Notes: generated from the letters alone by a model not told the origin. Counted from the first letter of the stretch, positions 16,716-26,560 are shown. The stretch: 64,000 nt of DNA from GWE2-40-63 sp041664345 (GCA_041664345.1 JBAYKX010000018.1:30562-94561); one strand, 5' to 3'. Made by a program: numbers and translations.

Positions 16716-19622
16716 TTAGTCAATTATGAGTTTTTGAAATAATTCCTGTCCCTCAATCCTTACCGCTACAATAAGCATTTGCCTTCCTTGTTTTGCCAGC
16801 GTTTCCAGATTTAACTCAACCTCAGAACCTGAAACCGGTAAATTAAATACATGGTGCAACTTTCTGCCCAACATATCGGTAACCGTAACCGATTGGATAT
16901 TTTTATTATCAGGTGATTTAATTGTTATGCGTCCGACCGATGGGTTTGGAAACAACTGAAACCCTTTAGTCATATCATTTTCAACTCCTACAGAACCAAT
17001 TGAGTACAAAGAATCAATTTGTTCCTGGCTTAAGGCATATCCATACAGTTGAACCTCGTCCATGATGCCATTTACATATCCGTTTTCATCAACACTGTAA
17101 CTTATATAAAGGGGTTCGCCCTGAGCAATATTTCCTGTAGCATCGGCCACTTGACCAACCAATTCGGTATTGGCATATAAAAACAGTTTCTTTTCAGAGG
17201 TATCGCGCACAGCTGCTACATGAACCCAACTATTTTTAAGAAAAAGATTTTCGTTAGCCGTTACTTCACTTTTAACTACATCGTCGTCAACACAAAAACG
17301 GAATATACTTTTATCGGGGGTATAATAAACTTCGTAGCGCTTTCCTGAATGACCTTCGGTTTCGTTTTTTACATTGGAACCTTTAACAAGATACCGTTGA
17401 GAATGCGACCGGTCAACGGTGCTCAAATCCTGATTAATCCAAAAGGAAATGGTAAAGGCATTGTTGTCGAAATTTATTTTTTCGTTCTGTGGGTATTCGC
17501 AATACTGAGTAGTTCCATTAAAATGAATGGCTTTCCCGCTAACTCCGGTTACAAAATCAGCAGTTTTAATATTATAGGGTGTTCCATTAATTCCATTACC
17601 CGAAACATCGTTTACCAGAATGGGCTGATTAAACGAAAAATGAGCGATTAATTCATGTGGAAACTCGCTTCGGGTCATAAAATTCCATTCGGGACCTTGG
17701 GTTGCCCCGTTTTCGTTAACTTCATCCACACGCCAGTAGTATCTTGTGTTATGCTTCAAATTCGATACGGTGTAATTTGCATCTGCAACATTGATTAAAA
17801 AGGTTGGGGGATAGGTTGTTCCCAAATAAATAGTATGGTTTTTAGCACCTACGCCCTGTTTCCAACTCAGCTTTACCGTTGTACTTACATTGTTGGCACC
17901 TTGCGTTGGCGATGGGTCAGCAGCCGGTTTTGGTCTGCCGTCGGCCCCAAGGGTTGAAGCTTCTGCTACATTTGAAAACACCGAGCTATCAGAAGCATTG
18001 ATAGCCCGTAATTTATATAGATAAGTTTTGTCAAACACCACATTGGTATCGGTACAAAAAATGGTGTTTGCCGGTAACGTGTCAATACAATTAAATTCAA
18101 CGCCTTCGGAGCGCCAGACTAAGTAAGCTGTCTCATCATTGGCATTTTCCATCCACCATAAACTAATTTCTTTTATGTTGGTTAATTCGGCTTTTAAATC
18201 GGTGGGCGGAAGCATAAACGGGCTATTTGAAGATACTATGCTGTTTAAATATTCTTCAATGGCTGGATAAGTTTTTTCTTCCAGAATAGTTTGGTTATCA
18301 TCAGCATTATTCGGATCCAGACCATTCTCAATCTCCCAAAAATCAGGAATACCATCTGCATCGGAATCGGTTGGAGCCCAATCAGAAAACAATTCAGGAT
18401 AACCGCCGACATCGTCCAAATTATCAACAATACCTTTATTAGCACCATTTAATCCCCCGTAAAGAGCCGTGTCGTTGGCTACTTCCCACAACAATCGGCT
18501 ATCCACCGTGTCGCGATATGGAATACAGGCCCCGGCATTTTGAATGACAAAATTATATGCATCTTCTGCTGTATGAATGGTTGTAATGTCAAAGGCAAAT
18601 GCCGTATCGCTTTTTATGGAATCTTTTATGGCTGCGGTAACATTGTCAACGCCCAGCCAGTTATCATTAGTAACTGTGGGATATCCATAAACATAGTTTC
18701 CTTGAATGTAATACTTTCCATATCCGAAAACTGGGTCCGGATCGGGATCTAAAATCCTATCTCTGATAGAACTTGAAGTGGCAGGCCCGTATTTAAAATA
18801 ATTGTTAACCATGTTTATATAAACCGGGCTTCCGTCAAGCTCACTGGGTTCGCCTCCATATATGCTATTCGATGCCCAATTGTAGATAACATTATTCCTG
18901 AAATCAACATGTTCCTCCCAGTCAGTAAACCATCGGGCTCCTTGAAACCTTGGGTTCCGGCTGGTATTATGCATAATTAAGTTATGATGGAAACTGGCAG
19001 AGTCGCCTCCCCAAATTCCTCCATAACCATGAGGGCCTTTTTCGTGAATGGAATTATGGAACGATTCAGCAACAATGCAATTTTGCATTGTAAAATTTTT
19101 GTTGTGATACATTGATGCCACTTCGTCAACACTCCACGAGAACGAACAGTGGTCAATGATAACATTATTACAGTTAATACAATTGAATGCATCATCCTGC
19201 TGGCCTGCTGCCGCTGAAAGACGGCTTCGGATATGCCTGATTATAACATTTTCGGCCTCAACATAAAAATTGTAATGGGCCAATGTAATTCCATGTCCCG
19301 GTGCTGTTTGCCCGGCAATGGTTACGTCACCATAATTAATTTTTAGCCTACTTTTTAAATAAATAGTGCCGGAAACCTCAAAAACAATGATACGTTGGTA
19401 ATTCTGATTAATTGCCCAACGCAACGATCCCTCGCCGCTATCGTTCAAATTCGATACTTTTATTACCTGCCCGCCACGTCCTCCGGTTGCATATTTTCCA
19501 AAACCCTCGGTTCCCGGAAATGCAATCTGTTGAGCTTGTACTGAAATACTATTTGATAACAGTACAACCCATAGAAACAAAGTATAGGCAAAATGGAATA
19601 TTTTATTTCCGGTTAGTATCAT
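16716..19622 (-). CDS. Secreted pectate lyase (PL1) with Fn3, LamG and T9SS tail
   Basis: A large exported lyase cleaving homogalacturonan by beta-elimination. The chosen ATG at 19622 gives a standard signal peptide (MILTGNKIFHFAYTLFL ending VQAQ); an upstream in-frame start at 19703 would add a 27-residue hydrophilic lead and run into the preceding terminator region. Domains in order are the PL1 beta-helix (~35-440: AFPGTEGFGKYATGGRGG, GSLRWAI, RHIRSR, DHCSFSWSVDE, NPRFQGARW), Fn3-like modules (~480-660), a LamG/concanavalin module (~665-880) and a T9SS sorting domain (LFPNPSVGRITI to the end). It is the first gene of the enzyme operon. Confidence 0.93.
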   Translation of the reverse strand: MILTGNKIFHFAYTLFLWVVLLSNSISVQAQQIAFPGTEGFGKYATGGRGGQVIKVSNLNDSGEGSLRWAINQNYQRIIVFEVSGTIYLKSRLKINYGDVTIAGQTAPGHGITLAHYNFYVEAENVIIRHIRSRLSAAAGQQDDAFNCINCNNVIIDHCSFSWSVDEVASMYHNKNFTMQNCIVAESFHNSIHEKGPHGYGGIWGGDSASFHHNLIMHNTSRNPRFQGARWFTDWEEHVDFRNNVIYNWASNSIYGGEPSELDGSPVYINMVNNYFKYGPATSSSIRDRILDPDPDPVFGYGKYYIQGNYVYGYPTVTNDNWLGVDNVTAAIKDSIKSDTAFAFDITTIHTAEDAYNFVIQNAGACIPYRDTVDSRLLWEVANDTALYGGLNGANKGIVDNLDDVGGYPELFSDWAPTDSDADGIPDFWEIENGLDPNNADDNQTILEEKTYPAIEEYLNSIVSSNSPFMLPPTDLKAELTNIKEISLWWMENANDETAYLVWRSEGVEFNCIDTLPANTIFCTDTNVVFDKTYLYKLRAINASDSSVFSNVAEASTLGADGRPKPAADPSPTQGANNVSTTVKLSWKQGVGAKNHTIYLGTTYPPTFLINVADANYTVSNLKHNTRYYWRVDEVNENGATQGPEWNFMTRSEFPHELIAHFSFNQPILVNDVSGNGINGTPYNIKTADFVTGVSGKAIHFNGTTQYCEYPQNEKINFDNNAFTISFWINQDLSTVDRSHSQRYLVKGSNVKNETEGHSGKRYEVYYTPDKSIFRFCVDDDVVKSEVTANENLFLKNSWVHVAAVRDTSEKKLFLYANTELVGQVADATGNIAQGEPLYISYSVDENGYVNGIMDEVQLYGYALSQEQIDSLYSIGSVGVENDMTKGFQLFPNPSVGRITIKSPDNKNIQSVTVTDMLGRKLHHVFNLPVSGSEVELNLETLAKQGRQMLIVAVRIEGQELFQKLIID

Positions 19623-19684
19623 CTTGTATTTTTTTGTAGATATTAAAATTGCAATGGAAAAGAATGGTTGTTTTTTATCAATGA

Positions 19685-19719
19685 TAAAAAGAGAGACTAT
19701 CAAACCGACAGTCTCTCTT
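19685..19719 (-). terminator. Intrinsic terminator after the susCD operon
   Basis: A perfect 10-bp stem (AAGAGAGACT at 19689-19698 pairing with 19710-19719) with an 11-nt loop. Read on the minus strand it is followed by TTTTTA. It lies 20 bp after the stop of the secreted-protein gene and before the PL1 start, separating binding/uptake genes from enzyme genes. Read-through could still link the two. Confidence 0.88.
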
Positions 19720-19739
19720 AAATTGATAACTAAATTTAA

Positions 19740-20606
19740 CTATTTACGAATAAACACTTTATCTGTTGTAATAGTACCATCCGATAATGTCTTAACGATA
19801 ATATTTACACCACCCAATTGCGGTTTAGCTAATTTTTGTCCTACGATATTGAAGTACTCCTGAGAAACTACTTTAGCATTATTTGAAATATTGTCTTTAA
19901 CTGACACACCACCGGCAGTATAGGTTAACCCACATAACATTATTTTTGAGCCAGCGAAATAAACATAATATTCATAGTCGGGAACAACGTTAAGTGTAAT
20001 GCCTGTGTAATAGATACCATCTACAGGTGCTTCCGTATAATTCGGAGCGGCAGCATCATAATAGGTTGCTGGTGAGGTCATCGGATCAAGATAACCACTC
20101 CAATAGTACAGTCCCGCAGCAAATTCATATTTATAGGCAGAACATGCTAAAGAGTCATCTTTATTAAGCAATGCTAAATCAGCTACAGGAACAGCAGCTA
20201 CCCAGAATTTTTTATTGTAACCAAATTTGAAGGCTACATCTAATATACCACTTGTTGTTGACTTGAACATAGCAATTGAACAACCACCGCCATCTCTTAA
20301 AAGCTTGCCATTATATGGGTTGGTTTGTCCCTGAACCTGAGCTGCCTTATAAGTAACGCCGTTATATGTAAAATCAGCATCGGTACTTGTCTTGTATTTC
20401 CATCCCATGCCATCTCCCGCAGCTTCTTGGGCGGTAAAAGTAACATCACCAACTGTTATTTGTTGATTTGGTGTAAGTGCTATCGCATCGGCGGCCAAAC
20501 CTAATCCAGTACAATAATCATCTGCAATCCATGTTACAGGAGTTTGTGCTTTTACAAACACTACAGCAGCAAAAAGAACTGCCGATAATAGTAATTTTTT
20601 TTTCAT
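19740..20606 (-). CDS. Unknown secreted protein with sorting-domain-like C-terminus
   Basis: I do not recognise the family. The 288-aa protein has a clear signal peptide (MKKKLLLSAVLFAAVVFVKAQ), a ~210-residue domain rich in aromatic and glycine residues, and a C-terminal ~50 residues resembling a short T9SS type A sorting tail (EYFNIVGQKLAKP...TDKVFIRK). Two cysteines (CSIAMF, CSAYKY) and one in the CGLTYTAGG segment could matter for the fold. It is the last gene before the operon terminator, downstream of SusC, SusD and a lipoprotein. That position often holds surface glycan-binding proteins or auxiliary esterases; a pectin-binding role is inference. Confidence 0.75.
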   Translation of the reverse strand: MKKKLLLSAVLFAAVVFVKAQTPVTWIADDYCTGLGLAADAIALTPNQQITVGDVTFTAQEAAGDGMGWKYKTSTDADFTYNGVTYKAAQVQGQTNPYNGKLLRDGGGCSIAMFKSTTSGILDVAFKFGYNKKFWVAAVPVADLALLNKDDSLACSAYKYEFAAGLYYWSGYLDPMTSPATYYDAAAPNYTEAPVDGIYYTGITLNVVPDYEYYVYFAGSKIMLCGLTYTAGGVSVKDNISNNAKVVSQEYFNIVGQKLAKPQLGGVNIIVKTLSDGTITTDKVFIRK

Positions 20607-20715
20607 AACATTTAGTTTTTAAATTAGTAATTAGTAATTGATATACGCTTTATTGGTGTTTAAATAGGCAGACGGAATTAACCTATTCTATCTGTTCAAT
20701 TATCTTTTTAATGCT

Positions 20716-21228
20716 TTAATTTTTTGTTCCATTAAAATACCAGCTAACCCCATTGGCGTGAAATATGGTTCTTTTGTTTACTACCATAATTGGGATATTC
20801 ATAAACAAATTATTACCATTCAAGACACCGTTAAATTTCAGCGCTGATGAATTTACACAAGCCAATGAATAGGTATCGTTAGCTTTGGCAACATTTAGAT
20901 ATAGAGAATCAACATAAAAATCCTTAGTAGTGGTATTATAATATACTGGCAAATCGAGACCGGTTGCACCACTATAATTAAAATTTGATGATTTAATATT
21001 GATAGAAACAGCATCCACTGAATCATTTTCATTTTTGGTCAGTACAATAGTTACATCGTTGAATGAAGCGGTAGTATCTAAAGTTATTGTGCCCGAATAG
21101 GTCCCAATAACCATTCCAGCGACATTTTCGGTATGTGTACTTGACCTGTCAATTTCATCTTCGCATGATGCAAGTACAAATACCAGGAAGATTGCCAAAA
21201 GATTCAATATATATTTAGCTTTTTTCAT
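20716..21228 (-). CDS. Unknown lipoprotein, predicted small beta-barrel (calycin-like)
   Basis: A 170-aa lipoprotein with a lipobox (VLASCEDE) whose acidic +2/+3 residues suit surface export in Bacteroidota. The mature part alternates short beta strands (VIGTYSGTITLD, VTIVLTKNENDSVDAVSI, DSLYLNVAK, NLFMNIPIMVV). This resembles the small calycin/lipocalin-like lipoproteins that often sit beside SusCD. No named family can be assigned with certainty. It lies 28 bp after SusD and 109 bp before the unknown secreted protein. A surface glycan-binding role is plausible but unproven. Confidence 0.7.
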   Translation of the reverse strand: MKKAKYILNLLAIFLVFVLASCEDEIDRSSTHTENVAGMVIGTYSGTITLDTTASFNDVTIVLTKNENDSVDAVSINIKSSNFNYSGATGLDLPVYYNTTTKDFYVDSLYLNVAKANDTYSLACVNSSALKFNGVLNGNNLFMNIPIMVVNKRTIFHANGVSWYFNGTKN

Positions 21229-21256
21229 TGCTTTCTTTTTTAAAGTTAATTACCAG

Positions 21257-23113
21257 TTATTCTGCAGTTTCAGATGTATAGCCAGGATTCTGATCAGAAG
21301 GTGAGATGCCTGTATTCAAACCAATTTCATCGGCTGGAATCGGACGCAACCATTTAAGGTTTCCATCGCCACCTCTCATGTTGTTTATGTCAAAGTTCAC
21401 ATTCCATGTTTTGTTGTATTTTACCAATTGACGGGTCCTTCGTAAATCCATCCAGCGATAATATTCACCCAGCAGTTCACGGGCACGTTCGTCAAGTATT
21501 ACATCAATATTTTGGTCGGCTGATACATATCCACCCTGATCTGGATTATATCGTTGATAGGAAGCAAATGATGCAAGTTCAGCAGCACCAGCCCTGGTTC
21601 TCACATCATTTAAATAATTAAGAGCTTCACCCTCATTACCTGCCATCAAATAAGCTTCGGCAGCAACTAAATAAATGTCGCTGATATGCAATAATACAAA
21701 GTCGCGATAACCTCCGTTGGTTGTAGCTGCATTGACATCAGTAGCCGGATCGTCGAATTTTTTAATAGGAGGAATAGTACCTACCTTTGTTAAAGCTGTC
21801 AGGTAGTTTTGTTCATTATCAGTAGTAACAGTACCATCAGCATTATATAAAATCCATCGCACGGGATCGGAAGTGCGGATAATTTGCGAAACGTTTTTAG
21901 CTTCACCGCGAATAAAACGGTTTGCATTGGCAGTCTGGTAGTCGCTAATTTCCTGATTGGTTACGTACCATGCCGGGAAATAAAAGGCAATCCCCAAACC
22001 GGCTTGTGCATCAGCAGTTGCATTATAATAAGCCCAGTAACCCTGTTTTCCCCAATTACTGTTATTAGCATCGCCAGTATAATTATATACAGTAGTCATA
22101 AAAGTAGCATTGTAACGCTGGTCGCCTTTTTCATACAGATAGTAGGTTTTTGAGGTGGGGTTTAAATCAGAATCAACAAACTTCATCCCTAATGTTACTG
22201 CACCCAGATAGGTGCCAAAATTGTTTTGGTGTGAATTTCCTCCTTTTACTTTGTCTAAAAAGGCGTTTCTATCCAACTGGATGGCAAAAATAACCTCTTC
22301 ATTTTGTTCATTATAAGGCGACCATTTATCTTCAAAGGGCAAAGTAAGCGAAACAGCATCGGCTACCTCTTTTGCGGTGGCGGCAGCTAAGGTAAAATAG
22401 CTTGTACCGTTAATTGAATAAGTACCACTTTCTGCATCAGTCAGCGTGGTTTCCATATCCCAACCTGCAGCTAAGTACACTTTGGCCAATAATGCTTTAA
22501 CGGACTGTTTGCTAGCCCTACCGGTATTATCGGTAGCCGGTAAAAGGATACTGTTCGATAATTCAGCCAATTCGTCTATCATAAATTGATAGGTTTCAAC
22601 CAGTGTATTTCTTGGATAGGAAGTTTCAGCCGTATTGATATAGTTTTTTATAATTGGTATGCGTCCAAACTGTTGTGAGAGTAAATAATAGGCATAAGCA
22701 CGAATAAAACGGGCTTCTTCTGTACGAAGTCCCTTTTCGGTAAAATCCTCACAATTTCCGGCGTAATACAATACAGCATTGGCTGCATCAACCACTGCAT
22801 ACAAATTCTTATACAAACCTTCAACCGTTTCATTGTTTGAAGTAAGGGTGTATCCTTCAAGAGTAGGATCACCAGCGGCACGTATTCCTACATATAAATC
22901 GGTACCGGCACAAAAAATAGCAGGATCCTCATATACGGTGTCCAGCTTGTAGTAGGCTTGATTTAACAAAGTTTCAAAACCTTCTTGTGTTGAAAACTGT
23001 TCATCAGCGGTCACTGCTGATTTGTTATCAGCATCCAGAAAGTCTTCACAACCGGTAATTGTAAGAAATCCTACAATACAGATTAATGTTAATATAATAG
23101 GCGATTTTTTCAT
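21257..23113 (-). CDS. SusD/RagB-type outer-membrane glycan-binding lipoprotein
   Basis: A 618-aa surface lipoprotein that forms the lid of the SusC channel and captures oligosaccharides. Its lipoprotein signal ends in TGCEDFLD, the typical SusD start. The N-terminal TPR-like helices (EGFETLLNQAYYKLD, ARFIRAYAYYLLSQQFGRIP) and the C-terminal SusD/RagB block (LLHISDIYLVAAEAYLMAG, LNDVRTRAGA, LDERARELLGEYYRWMDLRRT, LRPIPADEI) are complete. It starts 21 bp after SusC. By location the substrate is expected to be a pectin fragment, but the sequence alone does not prove specificity. Confidence 0.95.
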   Translation of the reverse strand: MKKSPIILTLICIVGFLTITGCEDFLDADNKSAVTADEQFSTQEGFETLLNQAYYKLDTVYEDPAIFCAGTDLYVGIRAAGDPTLEGYTLTSNNETVEGLYKNLYAVVDAANAVLYYAGNCEDFTEKGLRTEEARFIRAYAYYLLSQQFGRIPIIKNYINTAETSYPRNTLVETYQFMIDELAELSNSILLPATDNTGRASKQSVKALLAKVYLAAGWDMETTLTDAESGTYSINGTSYFTLAAATAKEVADAVSLTLPFEDKWSPYNEQNEEVIFAIQLDRNAFLDKVKGGNSHQNNFGTYLGAVTLGMKFVDSDLNPTSKTYYLYEKGDQRYNATFMTTVYNYTGDANNSNWGKQGYWAYYNATADAQAGLGIAFYFPAWYVTNQEISDYQTANANRFIRGEAKNVSQIIRTSDPVRWILYNADGTVTTDNEQNYLTALTKVGTIPPIKKFDDPATDVNAATTNGGYRDFVLLHISDIYLVAAEAYLMAGNEGEALNYLNDVRTRAGAAELASFASYQRYNPDQGGYVSADQNIDVILDERARELLGEYYRWMDLRRTRQLVKYNKTWNVNFDINNMRGGDGNLKWLRPIPADEIGLNTGISPSDQNPGYTSETAE

Positions 23114-23134
23114 AGCGATCTGTTCTTTTTCTGA

Positions 23135-26100
23135 TTAAAATTTTAAGTTAACACCAAACTGGTATGTTGTAGTGCTGGGACCGTCGTAACGGCTTTCTGA
23201 GCCTGCCCATTCGGGGTCGAACCCTTTGTATTTTGTAAACACGAATGGATTGGTAATATTCATATAAACCCTAAGGTTTTGGAATCCATATTGGTTAAGC
23301 AAGGTTTCATTGAAGGAATATCCCAGGGTTATATTTCGTACTTTCCAGTATGAAGCATCAACAATACTTGCCAGGTTGTAACTTTCTTTTTCGTACCATA
23401 AGGTACCAGCCCCATAGTTTTCGGCTGCCATCCCATTAACAAATGGAAAGGATCCGTAATGGGTTTGTTCCTGGTAAACCGGGTTTATGTATAAACCATC
23501 GGCAGTTACCCCGTCACAGTCAATTAATGTTCCTGCTGGAATATAGTAGTCTATATTAAGTTTGTTCCAACCTCTATAGGCATAATTGTAATATTCATAT
23601 AATGACTCTGAATATACCATGTAATTTTGTTTGGTATATATCGAGAATGAAAAATCCCAGTTTTTATAGTTAAGTGTGGAGTTGAGGCTTCCTGTCCAGG
23701 CAGGGTCTTGACTTCCCTGAACTTTCCTGTCATTGTTGGCGTCAATAACCCCATCGTTATTCAGGTCAGCTATTATGGGCATACCTTCGTTCCAGCGATA
23801 AACGGTATAATAATATTCAGCTTGGGTAACCTGTTCACCTGGTGTAAAACCATTGTTTATTGCAGCATCGGTATTGGGCACTGTCATCATACGGTCGGTA
23901 ACAATACCATCCCAAACATAGTTATAAATGTTGTTTACAGGTTGATTCAGGAACCAGGAGGCTGTCATTGGGTCTTCATCATCGGTTATAAAATCACTGG
24001 TACCATTGATTTTAATAACTTCGTTCTTATTGGCAGCAAAGGTAAAAGTGGTTTTCCATGTAAGGTCTTTAGTACTGATATTTATCGTGGTAAGTGATAT
24101 TTCGATACCCCGGTTTCGTACATCGCCAAGGTTATCATAAAGAGCACCTCCCCCTGAAACCAAAGGAAGGTCTCTTAGAACAAGCAGGTCTTTTGATAAT
24201 TTGTTGTATATATCTACGGTACCTGCTATCCTTCCTTCAAACAGTCCAAGATCAAAACCAAAGTTGGTTTCCGACGAAGTTTCCCAGGACAAACCATAAT
24301 TAACCACACCACTTGGGTAGTACCCCAAAGCTCCCTGGTTTCCAAATGCATAATAATTGGGTCCATCAGCTGTGGTGTGGGTTGCATAATCGCCAATACC
24401 ATTGTTGTTACCTGTAATACCATAACTCAAGCGAAGTTTCAGGTTCGATAACCAGGCAGTACTCATAAAATCTTCTTCCGAAATACGCCAGGCAACGGCT
24501 GCTGATGGGAAAGTACCCCATCTGTGTCCCTCTGCAAAACGCGATGAACCATCGGCACGGGCCGTGGCGGTAAGCATATATTTGCCTTTATAGCTGTAAT
24601 TTAAGCGCATGGCATACGATATCATGCTATTTTCTCTATAATCAGAATAATAATCCTGCATTTCACCATCTTCCAAATTATACCATAAAGTACCTTCAAT
24701 GGGGTTTATTACCTCCATATAATATTTTTCGTAGTTATAAGCATTCATACTTAACAAGCCCATGGCTCCAAAAGAATGATCGCCTTTTGTTAAATTATAG
24801 TTTATGATGTTATCCCACGTCCAGTCAAAACTTTGGGTTGAGGTGTAATTGGCTTGAGGGGTACTTCCTGTTTTGGAACCTTTATACTGGCCTGTCCTTG
24901 TTTGTCCATAGTTGGGCGATAAGGTCGATTTTATGGATAAATTTTCAATCGGGCGGACTTCAAAATATACATTACCTAATACCCGGTATTTCTTACCTTC
25001 TTTTGTTTCATCCTCGTTAAATAATAACGGATTGTAAAAATCAGAAAACTGCCAGGAAGCTGTTCCCATAGCCTCAAAATTTCCGGGTTTTACATTGTAT
25101 TCGCCATTTTCATCGTAAGGACGCATAAATGGGTTTGCCCGAAAAGCACTTTTTATAGCATCATCGCTAGCATAATCGGTCTTAGAGTAAGCCAGATTAA
25201 TGTTCAACCCGGCTGAAAAATAGTTGCTCATTTTTGTATCAATACTTCCCTTTATATTAAAGCGGTCCTGGCCATCTCCTTTGTATGTTCCGGTGTTTGT
25301 GTTATAACCCGTGCCGAAATAATAATCTGCCAATTCAGAGCCTCCGCTAACTGTGCTAAAATGGTTTTGTTCATGTCCATCCTGGGCTATCATACCAGGC
25401 CAGTCGTACGACTCTCCGTTGTTTAACATTTCTTTCATTACATAAGTGCTTGAACCATCGTGTAGCATTCCCTGTTGATGACTCTCGGGTGACATACGAA
25501 AAATACGTTGCCCGCTAACGTCGTTGGTTGAAAGAAAATTCAGAAACCGAAAATCATAAAATTCCTGTGCATCCATAAAATCGGGCATACGTGCAATCGT
25601 GGTCAAACCGTAGTATCCATCGTAAGTTACTGATGGTTTTGTTGAAGCCTTTCCCCCCATCGACTTCCCGCTTTTAGTAGTAACCATCACAACTCCAGCA
25701 GTGGCACGCGAACCGTATATGGCCGTTGATGAGGCATCTTTTAAAATGTCGATACGCTCGATATCCTGGGGGTTCAAAAAATCAATATCACCAACAATCA
25801 CCCCATCAACAACATAAAGTGGGGTAACCTCTGAATTGATGGATGATTTACCACGGATTTGGATATCGTAACCCGATGATGCGCTACGTCCTCCACTCTG
25901 TGTAATACTTACCCCGGCAACAGCGCCCTGCATCGATTCCAGCACAGATGGTGACCCCCTTTCAACAAGGCTTTTTGTTTCAATGGAACCAACCGAGCCG
26001 GTAAGGTCCGATTTTTTCATGGTACCATATCCAACAACAATTACTTCATCAAGTCCAATTAAATCTTCAACCATGGTAACATTGATGGTGTTTTGGGTGC

Positions 26101-26377
26101 CAACAACAATTTCTTCGGTAAGCAAACCCATCATTGAAAAAACTGAAACAGCATCCTTTGATTGCACTGTAATGGAATAGTTACCTTCAATATTCGATAA
26201 AGTTCCTGTACTGGTACCTTTAATAATAACATTCACCCCGGGCAATTGCATGTCATCTGCTCCTGATTTTATAGTGCCAGTGACATTAATCTGAGCTGAT
26301 GTATGAAGGGAGAAAATTACAATTAATGATACTATCCCAATCTTGATAATTCTGTTTCGAAAGTATTCTTTTATCAT
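23135..26377 (-). CDS. SusC/RagA-type TonB-dependent transporter
   Basis: A 1080-aa outer-membrane importer. It has a signal peptide, a carboxypeptidase-like regulatory domain (~30-110, INVTGTIKSGADDMQLPGV...LSNIEGNYSI) and the SusC signature DEVIVVGYGTMKKSDLTGSV. The TonB plug follows (~115-235, YDIQIRGKSSINSEVTPLYVVDG and IERIDILKDASSTAIYGS with the RGxx and VTTKSG motifs). A 22-strand barrel ends in the terminal aromatic strand TTTYQFGVNLKF. Partnered with the SusD gene 21 bp downstream, it would pump pectic oligosaccharides into the periplasm. A promoter and a small membrane ORF lie upstream. Confidence 0.96.
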   Translation of the reverse strand: MIKEYFRNRIIKIGIVSLIVIFSLHTSAQINVTGTIKSGADDMQLPGVNVIIKGTSTGTLSNIEGNYSITVQSKDAVSVFSMMGLLTEEIVVGTQNTINVTMVEDLIGLDEVIVVGYGTMKKSDLTGSVGSIETKSLVERGSPSVLESMQGAVAGVSITQSGGRSASSGYDIQIRGKSSINSEVTPLYVVDGVIVGDIDFLNPQDIERIDILKDASSTAIYGSRATAGVVMVTTKSGKSMGGKASTKPSVTYDGYYGLTTIARMPDFMDAQEFYDFRFLNFLSTNDVSGQRIFRMSPESHQQGMLHDGSSTYVMKEMLNNGESYDWPGMIAQDGHEQNHFSTVSGGSELADYYFGTGYNTNTGTYKGDGQDRFNIKGSIDTKMSNYFSAGLNINLAYSKTDYASDDAIKSAFRANPFMRPYDENGEYNVKPGNFEAMGTASWQFSDFYNPLLFNEDETKEGKKYRVLGNVYFEVRPIENLSIKSTLSPNYGQTRTGQYKGSKTGSTPQANYTSTQSFDWTWDNIINYNLTKGDHSFGAMGLLSMNAYNYEKYYMEVINPIEGTLWYNLEDGEMQDYYSDYRENSMISYAMRLNYSYKGKYMLTATARADGSSRFAEGHRWGTFPSAAVAWRISEEDFMSTAWLSNLKLRLSYGITGNNNGIGDYATHTTADGPNYYAFGNQGALGYYPSGVVNYGLSWETSSETNFGFDLGLFEGRIAGTVDIYNKLSKDLLVLRDLPLVSGGGALYDNLGDVRNRGIEISLTTINISTKDLTWKTTFTFAANKNEVIKINGTSDFITDDEDPMTASWFLNQPVNNIYNYVWDGIVTDRMMTVPNTDAAINNGFTPGEQVTQAEYYYTVYRWNEGMPIIADLNNDGVIDANNDRKVQGSQDPAWTGSLNSTLNYKNWDFSFSIYTKQNYMVYSESLYEYYNYAYRGWNKLNIDYYIPAGTLIDCDGVTADGLYINPVYQEQTHYGSFPFVNGMAAENYGAGTLWYEKESYNLASIVDASYWKVRNITLGYSFNETLLNQYGFQNLRVYMNITNPFVFTKYKGFDPEWAGSESRYDGPSTTTYQFGVNLKF

Positions 26378-26403
26378 TGCTGTTACTTATTAATGAATAA
26401 TTT

Positions 26404-26508
26404 TCAAAAAATGGTCTCAATTAAAATTACTAATAGAACAAAAAATGCAATAATCCCAGCTAGGATATAGTATTTCATGTGTTCTATTCTCTTTTCGGTA
26501 TTTTCCAT
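26404..26508 (-). CDS. Possible 34-aa single-pass membrane peptide ahead of susC
   Basis: An ATG-to-TGA frame of 34 codons lies between the predicted susC promoter and the susC start. The peptide starts with a charged segment (MENTEKRIEHMK) followed by a continuous hydrophobic helix (YYILAGIIAFFVLLVILIE). It would be the first cistron of the operon, ending 26 bp before the susC ATG. The start lies about 19 bp after the -7 box. It is below normal gene-calling size. It could be a real small membrane protein, a regulatory leader peptide or chance; the soluble-then-hydrophobic layout favours one of the first two. No homologue is known to me. Confidence 0.5.
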   Translation of the reverse strand: MENTEKRIEHMKYYILAGIIAFFVLLVILIETIF

Positions 26509-26526
26509 AATTCGCAATCGTATGCA

Positions 26527-26560
26527 CAAATATATCTCAACGAATTAGAGATCATCCAAA
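26527..26560 (-). promoter_or_regulatory. Predicted susCD-operon promoter
   Basis: On the minus strand, TTTG (26557-26560) is followed after 22 bp by TATATTTG (26527-26534). This fits the Bacteroidota TTTG / TAnnTTTG sigma-factor consensus. It would give a leader of roughly 145 nt before susC, containing the small membrane ORF. The binding site for the hybrid regulator should lie just upstream (above 26560). Confidence 0.6.
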
